DNA of 64,000 bases from Cheilinus undulatus (lineage: Eukaryota > Chordata > Actinopteri > Labriformes > Labridae), in NCBI RefSeq assembly GCF_018320785.1, contig NC_054867.1, positions 29,453,855 to 29,517,854 of the forward strand. Reading direction: 5' to 3'. A program made the translations under genes and the position numbers. The notes below the pieces were generated by a model. That model was not told the origin of the DNA. It was given only the letters and a program-made list of their open reading frames with translations, and made no database searches. How positions within the stretch are numbered: the stretch's first letter is position 1; every line of letters begins with the position of its first letter. Positions 61,510-64,000 of the stretch are shown here, piece by piece.

Positions 61510-63048
61510 TAGGGATGTTCCGATTCCATTTTTTCCTTCCCGGTACGATTCTGATACCAAGGTGTGATAACCTTGTACAGCAGATGGATACGCCCATTTC
61601 CTTGTTTTTCACTGGCGAATCCATCTTGTTAAGCTCCCATCTGAACCGTTTGGGTTCGGTTAGAAAGTGACAGAACCAATCAGGGACAAGGGGCAGTACT
61701 TTGGGGCACGGCAGAGTCGTGAAGTAAACGAGCAGCAGCAAGAGGCCGATGCCATTATGGCGGAAGACATTAGCGTGGATGCTGCTAAAGCGCCAGTTTT
61801 ATCAGAAATTGTTAACATTTCTTTGTTAAAAGAAGAACAAAGAACAGCAGTGAGTTGTCTTCTTTTCAAAAACCACAAAAGTCAAGTACTTACATGTCTA
61901 TAGTCACCATGTTTCTGCGCACGCGCAGCTTGATAGCAGCTATGGCACGTGTTTTGTTGCTCTTATTGGCCCATAGAGATGTGACAGAACGTTCACCCAA
62001 TCATACTTTTTTCAAAGTCTCTACCTTTTCCCAAACCTTTCCTATTGAAGTTATCCCAGATGGATGTGTGAAACACATCCATCTGGCGTGTCAGGTTAAA
62101 GGTGTGAGGTATCGGCCAATACCGACTACTGATCTGATACCAGTGTGAACTTTCTGGACTGACTGTGCAGACTAGTAAATTATTTTAGACCTGTATTTGA
62201 CTCAGAACATGGCTAAACAAATAGAATAATTATGTACAGCATCTCTTTGACCCTAAAGTTATTATCCTGCTGATTATTGAGTTTTACTGCTAAATATTAA
62301 ATTAAAAATAATAGAGGGGGCTGCATCTCAGGATGCATCTCTGTCTCTCTCTCCATTATGCTCTATTTGGGCAGCATGACATGATTACGGAACAGCCTGG
62401 CATTGGTTGACTGAGCCTCACGAAGGGTAAACAATTTGAAGGTTAGCATTAGAGTTAGCATTCCAGCTAGCACTAATAAATGACCGTAAGGCTATTAAAA
62501 TGGATAAAAAGACGTTCAGTATCGTGTTTGCTGGTGTGGATTTAATCATTAAAGTTCCCAAAAGTCACACGAGTTCCAGGCTCACTGAAAATGCTGCTGT
62601 AAGGGACTCAAAGGCATCAATAGCATCAGGCACAATGGCTAGCTTCAAGAAGAAAAACAAGTAATAGGCAACGATTTATGGTTCAAAAGATATTTAACTT
62701 CTGGCTAACTGACATGTCTGGTACGACAGCGCTGGTCTTGAAGGTGTTTTAACAATCACATTCAGAGAAAAACTGTCACACAGACATTCTCTGCTGATGG
62801 AGTGGGTCCTTTGCTTCTTCTTCGCTGATCTAAAAACAGCAGCATGCAGTTCTTTCCGGCAGCGAAGAAGAATTGATTTGTGGTTTATAGCGCTAACAGT
62901 TAGTATGGCTAAACGAAGTAAAATATAAAGTTAAACAGAACGGTATTGGATCAGTGCCAAAACTTATGGGCTCACCGATACCAATACTTGCATTTTAAGC
63001 AGTATCAGAAGTAAATCTGATACTGGTATTAGAATCAGAACAACCCTA
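61510..63048. mobile_element. hAT-like non-autonomous element
   Basis: Terminal inverted repeats TAGGGATGTTCCGATTC and (right end reverse-complemented) TAGGGTTGTTCTGATTC match at 15 of 17 positions. The 8 bp outside (tgatctat / ccatcttt) match at 5 of 8, a possible eroded target duplication. No transposase is recognised. A short plus ORF (61757-61903, MAEDISVDAAKAPVLSEI...) is unassigned. A perfect 14-bp hairpin lies at 62056-62086. An internal part recurs at 23290-23640. Confidence 0.75.
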
Positions 63049-63244
63049 CCATCTTTGTCATTTATTTTTATAATTTCATCAGTAAGCCTAAAAAATCACA
63101 ACTATAGAATATCTAAATGAATTCTAGCACAAATAAGGCTCACAGTGAAAATAAAAACTGAAAAAATCCACATTAGAATAATAAAACTGTTAGAATGTTA
63201 TAAATATGACCAAACATCACTCCTTTTTTTATAATTATTCCTTG

Positions 63245-63460
63245 AAAATGTCTATGAATGGGACACAGGTGGCAGAATGGATAAGGCACACGCCCCTTGT
63301 ATGCGGGCGGCCCGGGCTCGAATCCGGTCCGAGGCCCTCCACCGCACGCCTCCTCCCTGCCTCCAACTCTATCCACTTTCCTCTCCTCTATCAAATAAAG
63401 GCACAAAATGCCCAAAAATAAACCTTACAAAAAAAAAAAAAAAAAAAAATGTCTATGAAT
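63245..63460 (+). mobile_element. tRNA-derived SINE with poly(A) tail and 15-bp target duplication
   Basis: The body 63260-63445 begins with an A-box-like TGGCAGAATGG. It has a B box GGCTCGAATCC (63315-63325) one mismatch from the Pol III consensus, then a pyrimidine-rich middle, 'caaataaaggcacaaaatgcc', and a poly(A) tail. It is flanked by the perfect direct repeat AAAATGTCTATGAAT (63245-63259 and 63446-63460). This is the signature of LINE-driven retroposition. The intact duplication suggests a fairly recent insertion. Confidence 0.93.
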
Positions 63461-64000
63461 TAGAAAAATTTACCCCTAGATCACTCATTATTTTCGAGAA
63501 CCTGTGGCAACATCTTATTACACTATAGAATACGTTATCCTATAAACAATATGGGGGCAATTTTACACTCCTAATTTGGCATATGTCCAAATATGGTTCC
63601 TCCATTAATCACTCTAAAATTGCAGTAGTTGTTAGAAATCCTGTGTAAACAAAACCTATCATGACATTTACAACTACCCTTCACCTTTATAATGTTTGAG
63701 TTTCATCAGCTTATCGGGGTCAGTTCAGATTTCAGGGTCATTTCTTTGGGAACAAAAGTGATGTAAAGCTGCATTTTCTTTTAGCTCTGGAGTAAACAGG
63801 AAGTTTGAGACGCTCTGGGCCGCTGATTATTAGTCAGACACTGTGATGTCACTTTCTGTGACATTGACTGATCTCCACTGTTCGACTGTGAAAAAATCAT
63901 TCTGGTTCTGCTCTATCACAGAGAGTTAGGGAAGGCCATGAAGAAAGTCTACTGAAATGACCATATGTGGTTCCTTGCCCTGTAAAGGGTTAAAATGATG

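Larger units (their letters stand above)
47572..64000 (-). other. Inferred oxtr intron (at least 16.4 kb), repeat-rich
   Basis: No ORF long enough for the roughly 300-codon TM1-6 exon occurs on the minus strand to the window end, so the rest is taken as intron. It contains the repeats listed separately. Stretches without anything recognised are 47580-48600, 48950-50780, 52020-54740, 56310-58560, 59900-61505 and 63465-64000. Confidence 0.55.

Noticed and set aside
63262-63340. Possible tRNA gene from A and B boxes
   Set aside because: The boxes belong to a SINE head: poly(A) tail and flanking target duplication are present, and no full cloverleaf with acceptor stem is seen.

Overview
This is vertebrate nuclear DNA, almost certainly from a ray-finned (teleost) fish. 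It has spliced genes with GT-AG introns, AT-rich intergenic DNA, and many fish-type repeats: Tc1/mariner, hAT and piggyBac-like DNA transposons, tRNA-derived SINEs, LINE 3' ends and dinucleotide microsatellites. The species cannot be fixed from the sequence; a percomorph is a guess.

Five genes are supported. (1) parp3 (+, 129-7808, ten coding exons, 530 aa) is complete, with WGR, PARP regulatory and catalytic domains and the His-Tyr-Glu triad. (2) gpr62 (+, 17444-18736, single coding exon, 430 aa) is an orphan class A receptor of the GPR61/GPR62 group, with a probable upstream 5'UTR exon ending at 14997. (3) A caveolin-2-like gene (+, 29322-30401, three exons, 152 aa). (4) cav3 (+, 39558-41311, two exons, 152 aa). 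(5) The last coding exon of an oxytocin/isotocin receptor (-, 47318-47571). Its upstream exon, carrying TM1-6, is not in the window, so the final 16.4 kb is read as receptor intron.

Two conserved gene blocks sit side by side. parp3-gpr62 matches human 3p21.2. cav3-oxtr, convergent tail to tail, matches human 3p25.3. The caveolin-2-like gene directly upstream of cav3 mirrors the CAV2-CAV1 tandem at human 7q31. The junction between the blocks lies at about 18.9-29.3 kb, a stretch without recognisable genes.

The rest is mostly intergenic or intronic DNA holding mobile elements. They include a hAT element with a perfect 8-bp target duplication (19449-20888), a second hAT-like element (61510-63048), and a SINE with a 15-bp duplication (63245-63460). 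An LTR-like insertion splits an older SINE (36446-37324). There is also an element with inverted repeats of about 240 bp (33724-34790), a LINE lacking the reverse-transcriptase palm (12316-14100), and at least seven Tc1/mariner remnants, two of them in parp3 introns. I did not find a coherent new multi-gene system. The most interesting signals are a gpr62 upstream ORF whose stop overlaps the receptor start, an open in-frame mini-intron in the caveolin-2-like gene, the caveolin tandem itself, and several exact structures inside transposons.
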